Positions 17,078 through 26,490 of a stretch of DNA of 64,000 nt are shown here, in pieces (within the stretch, counting starts at the first letter, position 1; every line of letters begins with the position of its first letter). The position numbers and the translations under genes are program-made. The stretch is from Alistipes sp. Zagget8 (GTDB lineage Bacteria; Bacteroidota; Bacteroidia; Bacteroidales; Rikenellaceae), in NCBI GenBank assembly GCA_001941065.1, contig MSHJ01000005.1:310001-374000 (forward strand), written 5' to 3'. The notes beneath the pieces are model-generated. The model was not told the origin of the DNA. It did not search any database and saw only the letters and a list, made by a program, of their open reading frames with translations.

Positions 17078-19843
17078 ATGGCATCCAAAAATACGACATC
17101 CCCCAACGGACGACAGAACGTGCAGCGTTCCAACCGCGACAGCGCACGCTGGATCGCGGGCCTGCTGCTGCTGTTCGTGGGTTTGTTCACCGCCGCCGCG
17201 GTATTCTTTTCGTTCTTCAGCTGGGCGCCCGACCAGAGCGTGCTGCAAAAGTCGGTCGAGGACCGCGAACTGATAGGCGCCGAAATCGAGAACCTCTGTG
17301 GCGTCGCCGGGGCGCGGCTGGGGATGCTGTTGGTCGACCGTTCGTTCGGATTGTTCGGCATCCTGATCCCCGTGATGCTGGTGCTGATCGGCGTGCGGAT
17401 CATCCGCCAGCGGCCGCTGCTGGTGAACCATTCGATTCTCTCGCTGTTCTTCATCATGATCCTCGGGTCGCTGACCCTGGGGTTCGCCTTCGCCGACCGC
17501 TGGAGCCTCTGCTGCTCGACGGGGTGGGGCGGTGCGTTCGGCATCGAGGTCTCGACCCTGCTGCGCACGCATATCGGCGCCGTCGGAACGCTTATCCTGC
17601 TGCTGGGCGGATGGATTCTGACGGGTGTTTTCATCAACCGCAATTTCATCAACAAAGTCAACGAGGTCGGCAACGTCATGGCCGACAAGAGTGAGAAAAT
17701 CGTCGAAATCGTCAAACACAAGGTGGTCGCGCCCTTGGGCCGCGTTCCCGGGGAAGACGGGGCGATCACGGAGGAGGTTCCCGAACCGGCTCCGAAATCG
17801 GCTCCGAAGACCGCAGAGCCTGCCCCGAGAGTAGCCGAAGCTCCGGAACCCCCGGTGCGGAAAGCCGCGCCGATGCACGTCGAGCGTCCCGCGGAGGTCG
17901 TTTCGGCGGTGAAACCTACGGCCGGGGACGACGATGACAATCCCTTTGTGGAGCTGGCTCCCGACGGAACGCCCGTCGGCGGTGCCGTTCCGGAGGAGGT
18001 GCCGCCGACGCCTGCCGGGGACGAGGAGTTCACGGAGGTAGACCTCTCGCACCCCGAAGGGCGCGTGGTGATGGGGCGCGGCGGACTGATCGAACTGGCA
18101 CGTCCTGCGGTCCGCACGGCCGTGCCGAAAACTCCCGCATCCGATGGGCCGTTCACCGAGATCATCGTCGGCGACGAACCCGAAGAGCCGGCGGAGGTGC
18201 CTGCGGAGGAATCTGCTGAAGCGGCTCCGGTGTCCGGAACCCCGGCCGAAGAAGGCGTCGTGGTGACGGTCGAGTCCAACGAAGCGAAGCTGGTCGACGA
18301 AACGGCCATCCCGACGGAGAGTTACGACCCGCTGAAAGACCTCGTGAACTACCGCAAGCCGCCCGTGACGCTGTTGGAGGACTATGTGTCCGATTCGGAG
18401 GTCTCGGACGAGGAGATTTTCGAGAACAAGACCAAGATCGAGGAGACGCTCAAGAATTTCGGCATTCCGATTCAGCGCATCAAGGCCACGGTGGGCCCCA
18501 CGGTCACGTTGTATGAAATCGTGCAGGCGCAGGGCGTCAAGATCGCGAAGATACAGGGCCTCCAGAACGACATCGCCCAGAGCCTCAAGGCCGAATCGGG
18601 CATCCGCATCATCGCCCCGATTCCGGGCAAGGGAACCATCGGTATCGAGGTCCCGAACCGCAACAAGCAGATCGTCTCGATGTATTCGGCGGTCCGGTCG
18701 CTGCGTTTCCAGGAGTCGAAGGCCGAGCTGCCGGTGGTGATCGGCCGCACGATCCAGAACGAAAACTACGTCTTCGACCTGGCCAAGATGCCCCACCTGC
18801 TGGTGGCCGGAGCCACGGGGCAGGGTAAGTCCGTCGGACTGAATGCCATCATTACCTCGCTGCTCTACCGCAAGCACCCCGCGCAGCTGAAATTCGTGAT
18901 GATCGACCCCAAGATGGTCGAGTTCTCGCTCTACGCCAAGATCGAGCGTCATTTCCTGGCCAAGATGGAGTCGGAGGACGAGGCCATCGTCACCGATCCC
19001 CGCAAGGCGGTCTACACGCTCAATTCGCTCTGCACGGAGATGGACAGCCGTCTGGAGCTCTGCAAGAAGGCCGGAGCCCGCAACATCTCCGAATACAACG
19101 AGAAATTCACCGCGCGGCGGCTGAACCCGATGAACGGCCACCGCTTCATGCCCTATATCGTCGTGGTGATCGACGAGTTCGCCGACCTGATTATGACGGC
19201 CAAGGAGGTCGAGACCCCCGTGACGCGTCTGGCCCAGAAGGCCCGCGCCATCGGCATCCACCTCATCATCGCCACGCAGCGTCCGTCGGTCGATGTCATC
19301 ACGGGTAAGATCAAGGCCAACTTTCCGGCCCGTGTCGCCTTCCGCGTGATGCAGATGATCGACTCGCGGACGATTCTCGACCGTCCGGGCGCCGACCAGC
19401 TGATCGGCCGCGGCGACATGCTCATCTCGAAAGACGGCGAGCTGACGCGTATTCAGTGTGCGCTGGTCGAGACCAAGGAGGTCGAACGCATCGCCGAATA
19501 CATTTCCAAACAGCAGGGTTACACCGCGGCCTATGCGCTGCCCGACTACACGCCCGACAGCGGCGAAGGTCCGCAGATGGGCAGCGAGGAGTCCTCCTCG
19601 GCGCCCCTGAAATATGATTCGCTCTTTGCCGAAATCGCCCGCAGCGCCGTGCAGGACGGGTCGATCTCGACCTCGATGATTCAGCGCAATTACGAGGTGG
19701 GGTTCAACCGCGCCGGCCGCATCATGATGCAGCTCGAGCGGGCCGGCATCGTCGGCCGCCAGCAGGGCGCCAAGCCGCGCGACATCCTCTACCACGACCT
19801 GCCGTCGCTGGAGGCGAAATTGCAGGAACTGGGCTTGTTTTAA
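17078..19843 (+). CDS. ftsK: DNA translocase FtsK/SpoIIIE
   Basis: 921 residues. Four to five N-terminal transmembrane helices (about 20-190) anchor it at the septum. A low-complexity Pro/Glu/Ala linker spans about 220-410. The translocase motor has Walker A GATGQGKS (near 578) and Walker B YIVVVIDEFADL. The C-terminal winged-helix gamma domain (about 845-921, DGSISTSMIQRNYEVGFNRAGR) recognises orienting sequences. The function is chromosome dimer resolution and segregation at division. A lolA-like gene follows after 12 bases. Confidence 0.95.
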   Translation: MASKNTTSPNGRQNVQRSNRDSARWIAGLLLLFVGLFTAAAVFFSFFSWAPDQSVLQKSVEDRELIGAEIENLCGVAGARLGMLLVDRSFGLFGILIPVMLVLIGVRIIRQRPLLVNHSILSLFFIMILGSLTLGFAFADRWSLCCSTGWGGAFGIEVSTLLRTHIGAVGTLILLLGGWILTGVFINRNFINKVNEVGNVMADKSEKIVEIVKHKVVAPLGRVPGEDGAITEEVPEPAPKSAPKTAEPAPRVAEAPEPPVRKAAPMHVERPAEVVSAVKPTAGDDDDNPFVELAPDGTPVGGAVPEEVPPTPAGDEEFTEVDLSHPEGRVVMGRGGLIELARPAVRTAVPKTPASDGPFTEIIVGDEPEEPAEVPAEESAEAAPVSGTPAEEGVVVTVESNEAKLVDETAIPTESYDPLKDLVNYRKPPVTLLEDYVSDSEVSDEEIFENKTKIEETLKNFGIPIQRIKATVGPTVTLYEIVQAQGVKIAKIQGLQNDIAQSLKAESGIRIIAPIPGKGTIGIEVPNRNKQIVSMYSAVRSLRFQESKAELPVVIGRTIQNENYVFDLAKMPHLLVAGATGQGKSVGLNAIITSLLYRKHPAQLKFVMIDPKMVEFSLYAKIERHFLAKMESEDEAIVTDPRKAVYTLNSLCTEMDSRLELCKKAGARNISEYNEKFTARRLNPMNGHRFMPYIVVVIDEFADLIMTAKEVETPVTRLAQKARAIGIHLIIATQRPSVDVITGKIKANFPARVAFRVMQMIDSRTILDRPGADQLIGRGDMLISKDGELTRIQCALVETKEVERIAEYISKQQGYTAAYALPDYTPDSGEGPQMGSEESSSAPLKYDSLFAEIARSAVQDGSISTSMIQRNYEVGFNRAGRIMMQLERAGIVGRQQGAKPRDILYHDLPSLEAKLQELGLF

Positions 19844-19855
19844 TACGAATCGACG

Positions 19856-20458
19856 ATGAAAAGACTTTTGCTCCTCATAGCCTTCGTGGCGGGTATTCAG
19901 GCTGTTTCGGCTGCCGGACGTGCCACGGAGATACTCGAAAAACTTGCCGCGGGATTCCGCGCGATGCCCGGCTACGGCGTGAATTTCGAGGTCGTCTCGG
20001 GCGATTACAAAAACCGCGGCAGCTATGTCGTCGAGGGGCGGAACTACTACCTCGCGCTGGCCGATGCCGAGGTCTTCGCCGACAGCGTCGTCCGCTATGA
20101 GATCGACAACCGCCGCCGCGAAGTGACCGTGACGGAGGTCGACGCCGCGAGCCGCAATATCCTGAACAATCCCGTCCGGGCCTTCGATTTCCTCGGCAGC
20201 GAGTATGTCCCGACGCTGGTGTCCGAGGCCGGAGACCGCGCCGTCGTGCGGCTGACGCCCGCTGCCGGGAACGACTCTCCGGCAGGCAACGTCACCGTGA
20301 CGGTAGAGACCGCCACGATGCGCCCCCTGTCGCTCTCCTACGATTACGACGGCGAGCAGGTGCTGGTCCGGGTGCTGGACATCGCGCCGCTCACGGGCCA
20401 TGTCCGCGCGTTCGACAAGCAGACCTATGCGGGTTACGAGTTCATCGATTTCCGCTGA
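19856..20458 (+). CDS. LolA-like outer-membrane lipoprotein carrier protein
   Basis: 200 residues. The signal peptide (1-20) is followed by a LolA/LolB-type half-barrel fold: amphipathic strands starting ATEILEKLAAGFRAMPGYGVNFEV and ending MRPLSLSYDYDGEQVLVRVLDI. LolA ferries lipoproteins across the periplasm to the outer membrane. LolA often follows ftsK in Bacteroidetes and other bacteria, which supports the call despite low motif content. It ends 15 bases from the convergent FocA-type gene without a visible terminator. Confidence 0.8.
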   Translation: MKRLLLLIAFVAGIQAVSAAGRATEILEKLAAGFRAMPGYGVNFEVVSGDYKNRGSYVVEGRNYYLALADAEVFADSVVRYEIDNRRREVTVTEVDAASRNILNNPVRAFDFLGSEYVPTLVSEAGDRAVVRLTPAAGNDSPAGNVTVTVETATMRPLSLSYDYDGEQVLVRVLDIAPLTGHVRAFDKQTYAGYEFIDFR

Positions 20459-20473
20459 CGGACGATTTTCTGA

Positions 20474-21253
20474 TTATTTCCGGTTGAGATACCAGTAGAG
20501 GCTTCCCACGAAGAGGCCTCCGCCCACGATATTGCCGAGGGTGGCGGGGATCAGATTGCCGAGGAAGAGCTCCCCGCACGTTACCGGTGCGCCGAGCATC
20601 ATGCCCAGCGGGATGAAGAACATGTTGGCGATGCAGTGTTCGTAGCCGATCACCACGAAACACATGATCGGGAAGAACAGTCCCATCATCCGTCCCGGAA
20701 CGTCGTTGGCGCTCAGCCCGAGCCATACGGCCAGGCATACCAGCCAGTTGGCGCCCACGCCGCGCAGGAAAACCGTCATCCACGGCATCGAGACCTTGGC
20801 CTGCGCAATGCCGCAGGCGGCGTTCTGCCACAACTCCGACGAAAGGACGCCGGGCGTCACGACCAGAAACCAGGTGAAAAACAGCGCCCCGGCGAAATTC
20901 CCGATGTAGACGAGCGTCCAGTTGCGCAGCACCCGGCTCCAGCCGTATTGCCGTCCGAGCGCTCCCGGGACGAGTACGGCGTTGTTGCCGGTGAAAAGTT
21001 CGGCTCCGGTGAAGACGACCAGAATGAGCCCCAGCGGGAAGACTGCGCCCGACAGCAGGCGCTGGAATCCGGGGGCTTCGGCGGCTCCGGGGAATCCGAA
21101 TCCGGCCATCAGCGAGAACAGCCCGCCGACGGCGATGTACGCTCCGGCGAGAAATGCGAGGATCAGGGTTTTGGAGGCCGGATTTCGGAGTTTGTCCGCC
21201 GCGGACCGGCCGGCCAGTGCGAGAACCTCTTTGGGGGTGTTTATCGGGGTCAT
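20474..21253 (-). CDS. Formate/nitrite transporter family channel (FocA-like)
   Basis: 259 residues. Six hydrophobic helices. The family features TGNNAVLVPG and the re-entrant loop region NWLVCLAVWLGLSANDVPGRMMGLFFPIMCFV, with GYEHCIANMFFIP matching the FNT signature around a pore His. The start at 21253 begins MTPINTPKEV, about 20 bases after a perfect promoter; an upstream Met at 21301 overlaps that promoter and is unlikely. It conducts small monovalent anions such as formate across the inner membrane. Confidence 0.92.
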   Translation of the reverse strand: MTPINTPKEVLALAGRSAADKLRNPASKTLILAFLAGAYIAVGGLFSLMAGFGFPGAAEAPGFQRLLSGAVFPLGLILVVFTGAELFTGNNAVLVPGALGRQYGWSRVLRNWTLVYIGNFAGALFFTWFLVVTPGVLSSELWQNAACGIAQAKVSMPWMTVFLRGVGANWLVCLAVWLGLSANDVPGRMMGLFFPIMCFVVIGYEHCIANMFFIPLGMMLGAPVTCGELFLGNLIPATLGNIVGGGLFVGSLYWYLNRK

Positions 21254-21271
21254 ATAAATGGATCGTGGGCG

Positions 21272-21302
21272 CAAAGGTAGAAAATCCTGCGTAAATGACA
21301 AA
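21272..21302 (-). promoter_or_regulatory. Promoter of the FocA-like gene
   Basis: On the minus strand: TTTG (21302-21299), 19 bases, TACCTTTG (21279-21272). One of the best consensus matches in the window. Confidence 0.85.
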
Positions 21303-21361
21303 CTGCCGAACGTCCGGAGAAATTTCCGGCCGCCAAATCCGTCGTTTGTCGAATATTATGT

Positions 21362-21369
21362 TATCTTTG
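21362..21369 (+). promoter_or_regulatory. -7 element upstream of small membrane protein
   Basis: TATCTTTG, 49 bases before the ATG at 21419. A TTTG lies only 13 bases upstream, too close for a standard -33. Confidence 0.4.
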
Positions 21370-21418
21370 TATCGGACGCCTTGAATATATGTATTGAACC
21401 TTTTAAATTCTGTTTGTT

Positions 21419-21865
21419 ATGGATGAATTGGGCTTTACATTGACAGGCTTCATTGTCTGCTGTTTGCTGACCTATGCGGTCGGAATTATCTATGCCGTTT
21501 GCGAATGCCGGAGATGGAAGCCTGCCGGCTGGGTCGTTCCCCTCGCTGTTTTCATGCCCGTCGTTGCGCCCTTTATCTTTCCGATGGCGGCGCACGCCGT
21601 TCGTCATAGACTGCGGGCCCGGGGTGTCGATCGGCGTATCATACGGCTGAAACTCGTGCTGGCGTGGTCCGTGCCGATCTTAACGAGTATCGGTGCTAAG
21701 TTGTGTGAGTTGTTCTGCAATCGGGTAGTGCCCCGCGATTTCTCCGGGGAGCTGGCCCTCTGTTGCTGTCTTTCGTGCGGGCTCCTGTATCTGGTGCTTA
21801 TGCTCTGGATCAATGCGCAGCTCAATGCGCTTGCGGAGACGTGCCCGGCCAAAGGTGCGGAGTGA
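21419..21865 (+). CDS. Small predicted membrane protein, unknown
   Basis: 148 residues. Hydrophobic stretches at about 6-26, 37-60, 78-100 and 110-132 predict three to four helices. Several cysteines cluster in CCLLTYA, CCCLSCGLL and VCECRRW. A basic loop (RHRLRARGVDRRIIRLK) separates helices two and three. I recognise no family. It has its own -7 element and terminator, so it is probably a single-gene unit. Confidence 0.65.
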   Translation: MDELGFTLTGFIVCCLLTYAVGIIYAVCECRRWKPAGWVVPLAVFMPVVAPFIFPMAAHAVRHRLRARGVDRRIIRLKLVLAWSVPILTSIGAKLCELFCNRVVPRDFSGELALCCCLSCGLLYLVLMLWINAQLNALAETCPAKGAE

Positions 21866-21905
21866 TCGCTCAGCTTTGTCCCGGATCGTTCTGTAATCCG
21901 CTTTT

Positions 21906-21934
21906 CTCCCGGCAATTTGCCGGGAGTTTTTTTT
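21906..21934 (+). terminator. Rho-independent terminator
   Basis: Perfect ten-base stem CTCCCGGCAA / TTGCCGGGAG around a single T, followed by eight Ts. Confidence 0.92.
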
Positions 21935-22020
21935 CAGGCCGTCAGATCGCCGGAAAAGGGGCAAAAACGGCATATCTCCTGAAAAATATCGCGCGTGCGA
22001 AGCGATTTTTGCCTGCAAAG

Positions 22021-22051
22021 TTGCTCAGATCGGAAATAAATCGTATTTTTG
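22021..22051 (+). promoter_or_regulatory. Promoter of gyrA
   Basis: TTG at 22021-22023, 20 bases, TATTTTTG at 22044-22051. It would start a leader of about 235 bases before the gyrA ATG. Confidence 0.7.
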
Positions 22052-22294
22052 TATGTTAAAGATTGGTAAATTTTGATAGGGTATCGACGCACCCGGAGCC
22101 GGCGTGTGGGAACAATGTCGGATGGCAACATCCGATTCACAGTTTCGGAAACGCTGATTTTACCGCGAAGCGGTACCAAGTCCCCTCCGAGGAGGGGATT
22201 TAGGGGAGGGTCAGATTTGCAAACGCCGCCGCGAGGCGGCGACTGCGGCCGACGGATGCGTGATATCGATGCAAAAAGGTTTAAACGGTAAATA
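22052..22294 (+). promoter_or_regulatory. gyrA leader with four tandem hairpins
   Basis: Four perfect hairpins follow one another: CGGATG-GCAA-CATCCG (22119-22134), TACCGC-GAA-GCGGTA (22161-22175), TCCCCTCC-GA-GGAGGGGA (22181-22198) and CGCCGCC-GCGA-GGCGGCG (22224-22241). Two have GNRA-type loops. No T tract follows, so they are not simple terminators. No ORF of note is present. The third hairpin belongs to the dispersed palindrome family. Confidence 0.55.
22181..22207. repeat. Intergenic palindromic repeat, copy B
   Basis: Stem TCCCCTCC / GGAGGGGA with loop GA, then the motif ATTTAGGGGA. It is the reverse-complement orientation of the CCCCTAAAT-plus-palindrome family, more diverged than the other copies. 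Confidence 0.5.
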
Positions 22295-24847
22295 ATGCTA
22301 ACTGAAGAAGAAAAGAATGCCGGTTTGACGGGGCGTATCATCCCCATCAATATCGAAGAGCAGATGAAATCGGCGTACATCGACTATTCGATGTCGGTCA
22401 TCGTGTCGCGTGCGCTGCCCGATGTGCGGGACGGTATGAAACCCGTACACCGCCGAATCCTCTACGATATGAGCGCGGAGCTCAACCTCTACTCCGACAA
22501 ACCCACCCGTAAGTCGGCCCGTATCGTCGGCGACGTGCTCGGTAAGTTCCACCCCCACGGCGACTCGTCGGTCTACGACGCGATGGTCCGCCTGGCCCAG
22601 GACTGGTCGATGCGTTACCCGCTGGTCGACGGACAGGGTAATTTCGGCTCGATGGACGGCGACTCGCCGGCCGCCATGCGTTACACCGAGGCACGCATGA
22701 AGAAGATCACTGACGAGGTGATGGCCGACATCGACAAGGAGACCGTCGACTGGACGCTGAATTTCGACGACACGATTCCCGAACCTACGGTCCTTCCGAC
22801 GAAAATCCCGCTGCTGATTGTCAACGGCGCCAGCGGTATCGCCGTCGGTATGGCTACGAACATGGCTCCGCACAACCTCTCGGAGGTGGTGGACGCCTGC
22901 TGCGCCTATGTCGACAATCCCGAGATTACGGGCGAGGAGCTGCTGCAGTATGTCAAAGGTCCCGATTTCCCCACGGGCGGTATCATCTACGGCTACGAAG
23001 GGGTGAAGGAGGCGATGCTCACGGGCCGCGGACGCGTGATGATGCGTGCGAAGACCGATATCGAGCTTACGCCGAGCGGCCGCGAGTGCATCGTCATCAC
23101 GGAGATTCCCTATATGATCAACAAGGCCGAGATGATCAAGAAGATCGCCGACATGATCAACGACAAGAAGATCGAAGGCATCTCCTATATCAACGACGAG
23201 TCGGACCGCAACGGCCTGCGGATCATCATCATCCTGAAACACGACGCCGTGGCGAGCGTGGTGCTGAACACGCTGTTCAAGAACACCCCGCTGCAAACGT
23301 CGTTCGCCGTGAACAACATCGCGCTGGTCAAGGGCCGTCCCGAGATGCTGCCGATGCGCGACCTGATCAAATATTTCATCGAGCACCGTCACGACGTGGT
23401 GGTCCGCCGCACGCGCTACGACAAGCGCAAGGCCGAGGAGCGCCTGCACATCGTGCTGGGCCTGCTGATCGCACAGGACAACATCGACGAGATCGTGCAC
23501 ATCATCCGCGCCTCGCAGACGCCCGACGCCGCGAAGCAGACCCTGATCGAGCGTTTCGAATTGAGCGACATCCAGGCTTCGGCCATCATCGAGATGCGCC
23601 TCCGCGCCCTGACGGGCCTGGAGCACGGGAAGCTGACCGCCGAGCGTGACGAGCTGATGAAGCTGATCGCCCACCTGACGGAGGTGCTCGAGAACGAGTC
23701 GATGCAGATGCAGATCATCAAGGACGAGCTGCTGGACATGAAGGCGAAATACGGCGACGAGCGCCGCTCGCAGATCGTCTACGCTTCCGAGGAGTTCAAC
23801 CCCGAGGATTTCTACGCCGACGACGACATGGTCATCACCATTTCGCACATGGGTTACATCAAGCGCACGCCGCTGGCCGAATACCGCACGCAGAACCGCG
23901 GCGGCGTAGGGGCCAAGGGCAGCGCCACGCGCGACGAGGATTTCATCGAGCATATCTATGTGGCTTCGATGCACAACACGATGCTCTTCTTCACGGAGAA
24001 GGGCCGCTGCTTCTGGCTCAAGGTCTACGAGATTCCCGAAGGGGCCCGTTCGTCGAAGGGCCGCGCCATCCAGAACGTCATCCAGATCGAGCCGGACGAC
24101 AAGGTCCGCGCCTATATCAATGTCAAGAGCCTTGCCGATGCGGAGTATGTGAACAACAACTTTATCATCATGTGTACGAAGGACGGCACGATCAAGAAGA
24201 CCAAACTGGAGGCTTATTCGCGTCCGCGCCAGAACGGCGTCAACGCCATCGTCATCCGCGAGGGCGACCAGCTGATCGAGGCCAAGCTCACCAGCGGCAA
24301 TGCCGAGGTGATGATTGCGGCCCGGGAGGGCAAGGCCATCCGCTTCAACGAGTCGACGGTGCGTCCTATCGGACGTGTCGGCGCCGGTGTGCGCGGCATC
24401 TCGATCGAGGAGTCGGACGAGGTGATCGGCATGATCTGTGTGGAACCCGATTCGAAGCAGGATGTGCTGGTGCTGAGCGAGAACGGTTACGGCAAGCGTA
24501 CCGATCTGGACGAGTACCGCATCACCAACCGCGGCGGAAAGGGCGTGAAGACCATCAACATTACGGAAAAAACAGGCAAACTAATTTCGATACAGGCCGT
24601 TACCGACGAAAACGACCTGATGATTATCAACCGTTCGGGACTCACCATACGCACCGCCGTCGAGCAGATCCGCCTCGCGGGCCGCGCTACGCAGGGCGTG
24701 CGTATCATCAACCTCCGCGAGGGCGATGCCATTGCTTCGGTGATGGCCGTGCCGGCAGCCGGGGATGAGGAGGAAGTGCAGGCCGTGGAAGGTGCTGAAA
24801 ACGGGGCCGAGACGCCCGGTGCAGACGCTCCCTCTGCGGAAGAATAA
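22295..24847 (+). CDS. gyrA: DNA gyrase subunit A
   Basis: 850 residues. The breakage-reunion domain opens with [29 protein letters not shown]. The quinolone-region segment is [13 protein letters not shown], with the Ser and Asp equivalent to E. coli positions 83 and 87 unchanged. The active-site tyrosine is Y130 in [11 protein letters not shown] GyrA-box-like [10 protein letters not shown] in the C-terminal beta-pinwheel separates it from ParC. An acidic tail ends the protein. With GyrB (not in the window) it introduces negative supercoils. Confidence 0.96.
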   Translation: MLTEEEKNAGLTGRIIPINIEEQMKSAYIDYSMSVIVSRALPDVRDGMKPVHRRILYDMSAELNLYSDKPTRKSARIVGDVLGKFHPHGDSSVYDAMVRLAQDWSMRYPLVDGQGNFGSMDGDSPAAMRYTEARMKKITDEVMADIDKETVDWTLNFDDTIPEPTVLPTKIPLLIVNGASGIAVGMATNMAPHNLSEVVDACCAYVDNPEITGEELLQYVKGPDFPTGGIIYGYEGVKEAMLTGRGRVMMRAKTDIELTPSGRECIVITEIPYMINKAEMIKKIADMINDKKIEGISYINDESDRNGLRIIIILKHDAVASVVLNTLFKNTPLQTSFAVNNIALVKGRPEMLPMRDLIKYFIEHRHDVVVRRTRYDKRKAEERLHIVLGLLIAQDNIDEIVHIIRASQTPDAAKQTLIERFELSDIQASAIIEMRLRALTGLEHGKLTAERDELMKLIAHLTEVLENESMQMQIIKDELLDMKAKYGDERRSQIVYASEEFNPEDFYADDDMVITISHMGYIKRTPLAEYRTQNRGGVGAKGSATRDEDFIEHIYVASMHNTMLFFTEKGRCFWLKVYEIPEGARSSKGRAIQNVIQIEPDDKVRAYINVKSLADAEYVNNNFIIMCTKDGTIKKTKLEAYSRPRQNGVNAIVIREGDQLIEAKLTSGNAEVMIAAREGKAIRFNESTVRPIGRVGAGVRGISIEESDEVIGMICVEPDSKQDVLVLSENGYGKRTDLDEYRITNRGGKGVKTINITEKTGKLISIQAVTDENDLMIINRSGLTIRTAVEQIRLAGRATQGVRIINLREGDAIASVMAVPAAGDEEEVQAVEGAENGAETPGADAPSAEE

Positions 24848-24886
24848 TTGAAAAACATCAAAAAATCTTTAAAATTTCAGTTTACT

Positions 24887-26230
24887 ATGAAGAAAACGAT
24901 TTTGACGGCTCTCGCGGCGCTGCTCGTGGCAGTTCCCGCCGTGCAGGCCCAGAAAGTGAACAAGGAAGCGCTTCTTGCCAAGATCGAAAAGAGCGATGCC
25001 GACATCGCCAACGAGAAGAAAGCTACCAAGGCCGCCACGTGGCTCAACCGCGGCAAGGCCTTCTACGAAGTGGCCATCGAGCCCACGAAGAGCCTTTTCG
25101 TCAACATAGACGCCGCCATGCTGAAGCTGGCTGTCGGCGAACCCAAGTCGGCCGAGAAGCAGACGCTCAACGGCGTGGAGTACGACGCCTGGGTTTATCC
25201 CTATTTCACGGCCTACGTCAAGGACAACAAGGTCGCTACGTGGAAGCAGACCCGGTGGGTGATGAAGGACGCTCCCGCGAAGGCCATCGAGGCTTACAAC
25301 AAGGCTTACGAGCTGGACTCCAAGATGGCCGAGAAGGTCAAGGAGGGGCTGAAGCAGGTCAGCGATTTTTGCTCGCAGGCCGGTAACACCGGCATCGACT
25401 CGGGCGACTACGCCGAGGCTGCCAAGGCTTACGTAACGGCTTACAAGGCCCAGTCGAGCCCGGCTTACGGCGAGGCCGATCCCGCGCTGCTCTACTATGC
25501 GGGCTATCTGCTGACCGTCGACGGTGCGAACAATCCCAAGTCGTTCGTTCAGGGCGCCAAACTGCTGACCCAGGCCATCGAGAAGGGCTATGCCGACGAG
25601 GAGGGTAATATCTACTACTACCTCTTCCACTGCCTCTACGGCCAGAAGGAGGCCGACAAGGCCAATGTGATGAAGGCCAAGGACGCACTGCTGACGGGTA
25701 TTGAGAAATTCCCGAAGAACGAGCGTATCCTCGACGGTCTGATGCAGCTCTACACCTCGGAGGAGGGCGTGGGCGACCCCGCCGACCTCATTGCGCTGAT
25801 CGACAAGGCTATTCAGGACAATTCCTCGAACGTCGACCTGTGGTTCGGCCGCGGACGTATTTTCTACGCGCTGAAGGACTACGACCAGAGCATCGATTCG
25901 TTCAAGAAGGTCGTGGAGCTGAAGCCCGACATGTTCGAAGGCAACTACTACCTGGGTGTGTTCTACACGATCAAGGGCGATGCGCTGAACAAGGAGATGA
26001 ACGAGAAGCAGTACAGCAGCCAGGCCGCCTATGATGCCGACCTGAAGGGTGTCAACGACATCTATATGGCCGCTGTGCCCTGGTTCGAGAAGGCTCACCA
26101 GCTCAAGACCGACGACATCGACACGCTGGAGTTCCTCAAGTCGCTCTGCTTCCGCCTGCGCGACGAACCCGGCATCATGGAGAAATACAACACCTACAAC
26201 GACCTCTACAAAAAAGCCAAAGGCGAATAA
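24887..26230 (+). CDS. Exported TPR-repeat protein
   Basis: 447 residues from the ATG at 24887, which gives a clean signal peptide (MKKTILTALAALLVAVPAVQAQ); a TTG further upstream would spoil it. The mature protein is helical and Ala/Lys/Tyr-rich, with TPR-like units clearest near the C-terminus (VDLWFGRGRIFYALKDYDQSIDSFKKVVELKPDMFEGNYYLGVFY). It is predicted to be a periplasmic protein-interaction scaffold. It follows gyrA by 39 bases and probably shares its transcript. A palindromic repeat abuts its stop. Confidence 0.82.
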   Translation: MKKTILTALAALLVAVPAVQAQKVNKEALLAKIEKSDADIANEKKATKAATWLNRGKAFYEVAIEPTKSLFVNIDAAMLKLAVGEPKSAEKQTLNGVEYDAWVYPYFTAYVKDNKVATWKQTRWVMKDAPAKAIEAYNKAYELDSKMAEKVKEGLKQVSDFCSQAGNTGIDSGDYAEAAKAYVTAYKAQSSPAYGEADPALLYYAGYLLTVDGANNPKSFVQGAKLLTQAIEKGYADEEGNIYYYLFHCLYGQKEADKANVMKAKDALLTGIEKFPKNERILDGLMQLYTSEEGVGDPADLIALIDKAIQDNSSNVDLWFGRGRIFYALKDYDQSIDSFKKVVELKPDMFEGNYYLGVFYTIKGDALNKEMNEKQYSSQAAYDADLKGVNDIYMAAVPWFEKAHQLKTDDIDTLEFLKSLCFRLRDEPGIMEKYNTYNDLYKKAKGE

Positions 26231-26258
26231 CCGGCCTAAGAGGCCGGCTTTAGGGGGC
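26231..26258. repeat. Intergenic palindromic repeat, copy C
   Basis: CCGGCCT-AAG-AGGCCGG followed by CTTTAGGGGG; in reverse complement this reads CCCCCTAAAG plus the stem with a CTT loop. It begins at the first base after the TPR gene stop. Confidence 0.6.
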
Positions 26259-26313
26259 AACGGCAAGGTATGGTGCTTTCTACCCATGCTGCGCTCCGCC
26301 CGGTTAAAACAAG

Positions 26314-26345
26314 AAAAGCCCGACTTTTATAAGTCGGGCTTTTTC
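26314..26345. terminator. Bidirectional terminator
   Basis: Stem AAAAGCCCGACTT / AAGTCGGGCTTTT with loop TTAT (26327-26330) and T/A tracts at both ends. It can serve the TPR gene rightward and the kinase gene leftward. Confidence 0.88.
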
Positions 26346-26375
26346 GTGTAAATTCCGCGCTTGCGGGGCGCAGGT

Positions 26376-26490
26376 TGGGTTGTCAGCGCAATATGCCCCC
26401 CCCTAAATCCTGCCTTTTAGGCGGGGCGCAAAAATGGGTTGTCAGCGCAATATGCTCCCTTTGCCCCCTAAAACCCGCCTCTTAGGCGGG
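26376..26490. repeat. Tandem unit of two palindromic repeats (copies D and E)
   Basis: A 21-base segment beginning TGGGTTGTCAGCG occurs at 26376-26396 and identically at 26435-26455, a period of 59. After each comes a C-rich stretch and a family palindrome: D (26396-26426, stem CCTGCCT/AGGCGGG) and E (26464-26490, stem CCCGCCT-CTT-AGGCGGG). Copy E ends at the base beside the kinase stop codon. The remaining part of 26231-26490 holds only the terminator. Confidence 0.65.

Noticed and set aside
17063..20401. Open frame of 1112 codons on the minus strand across ftsK and the lolA-like gene
   Set aside because: Shadow of two well-supported plus-strand genes; composition is typical of an antisense frame and no domain is recognisable.
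26376..26490. Repeats as a CRISPR array
   Set aside because: Only two copies of the flank, palindromes of differing sequence, no regular spacers and no cas genes.
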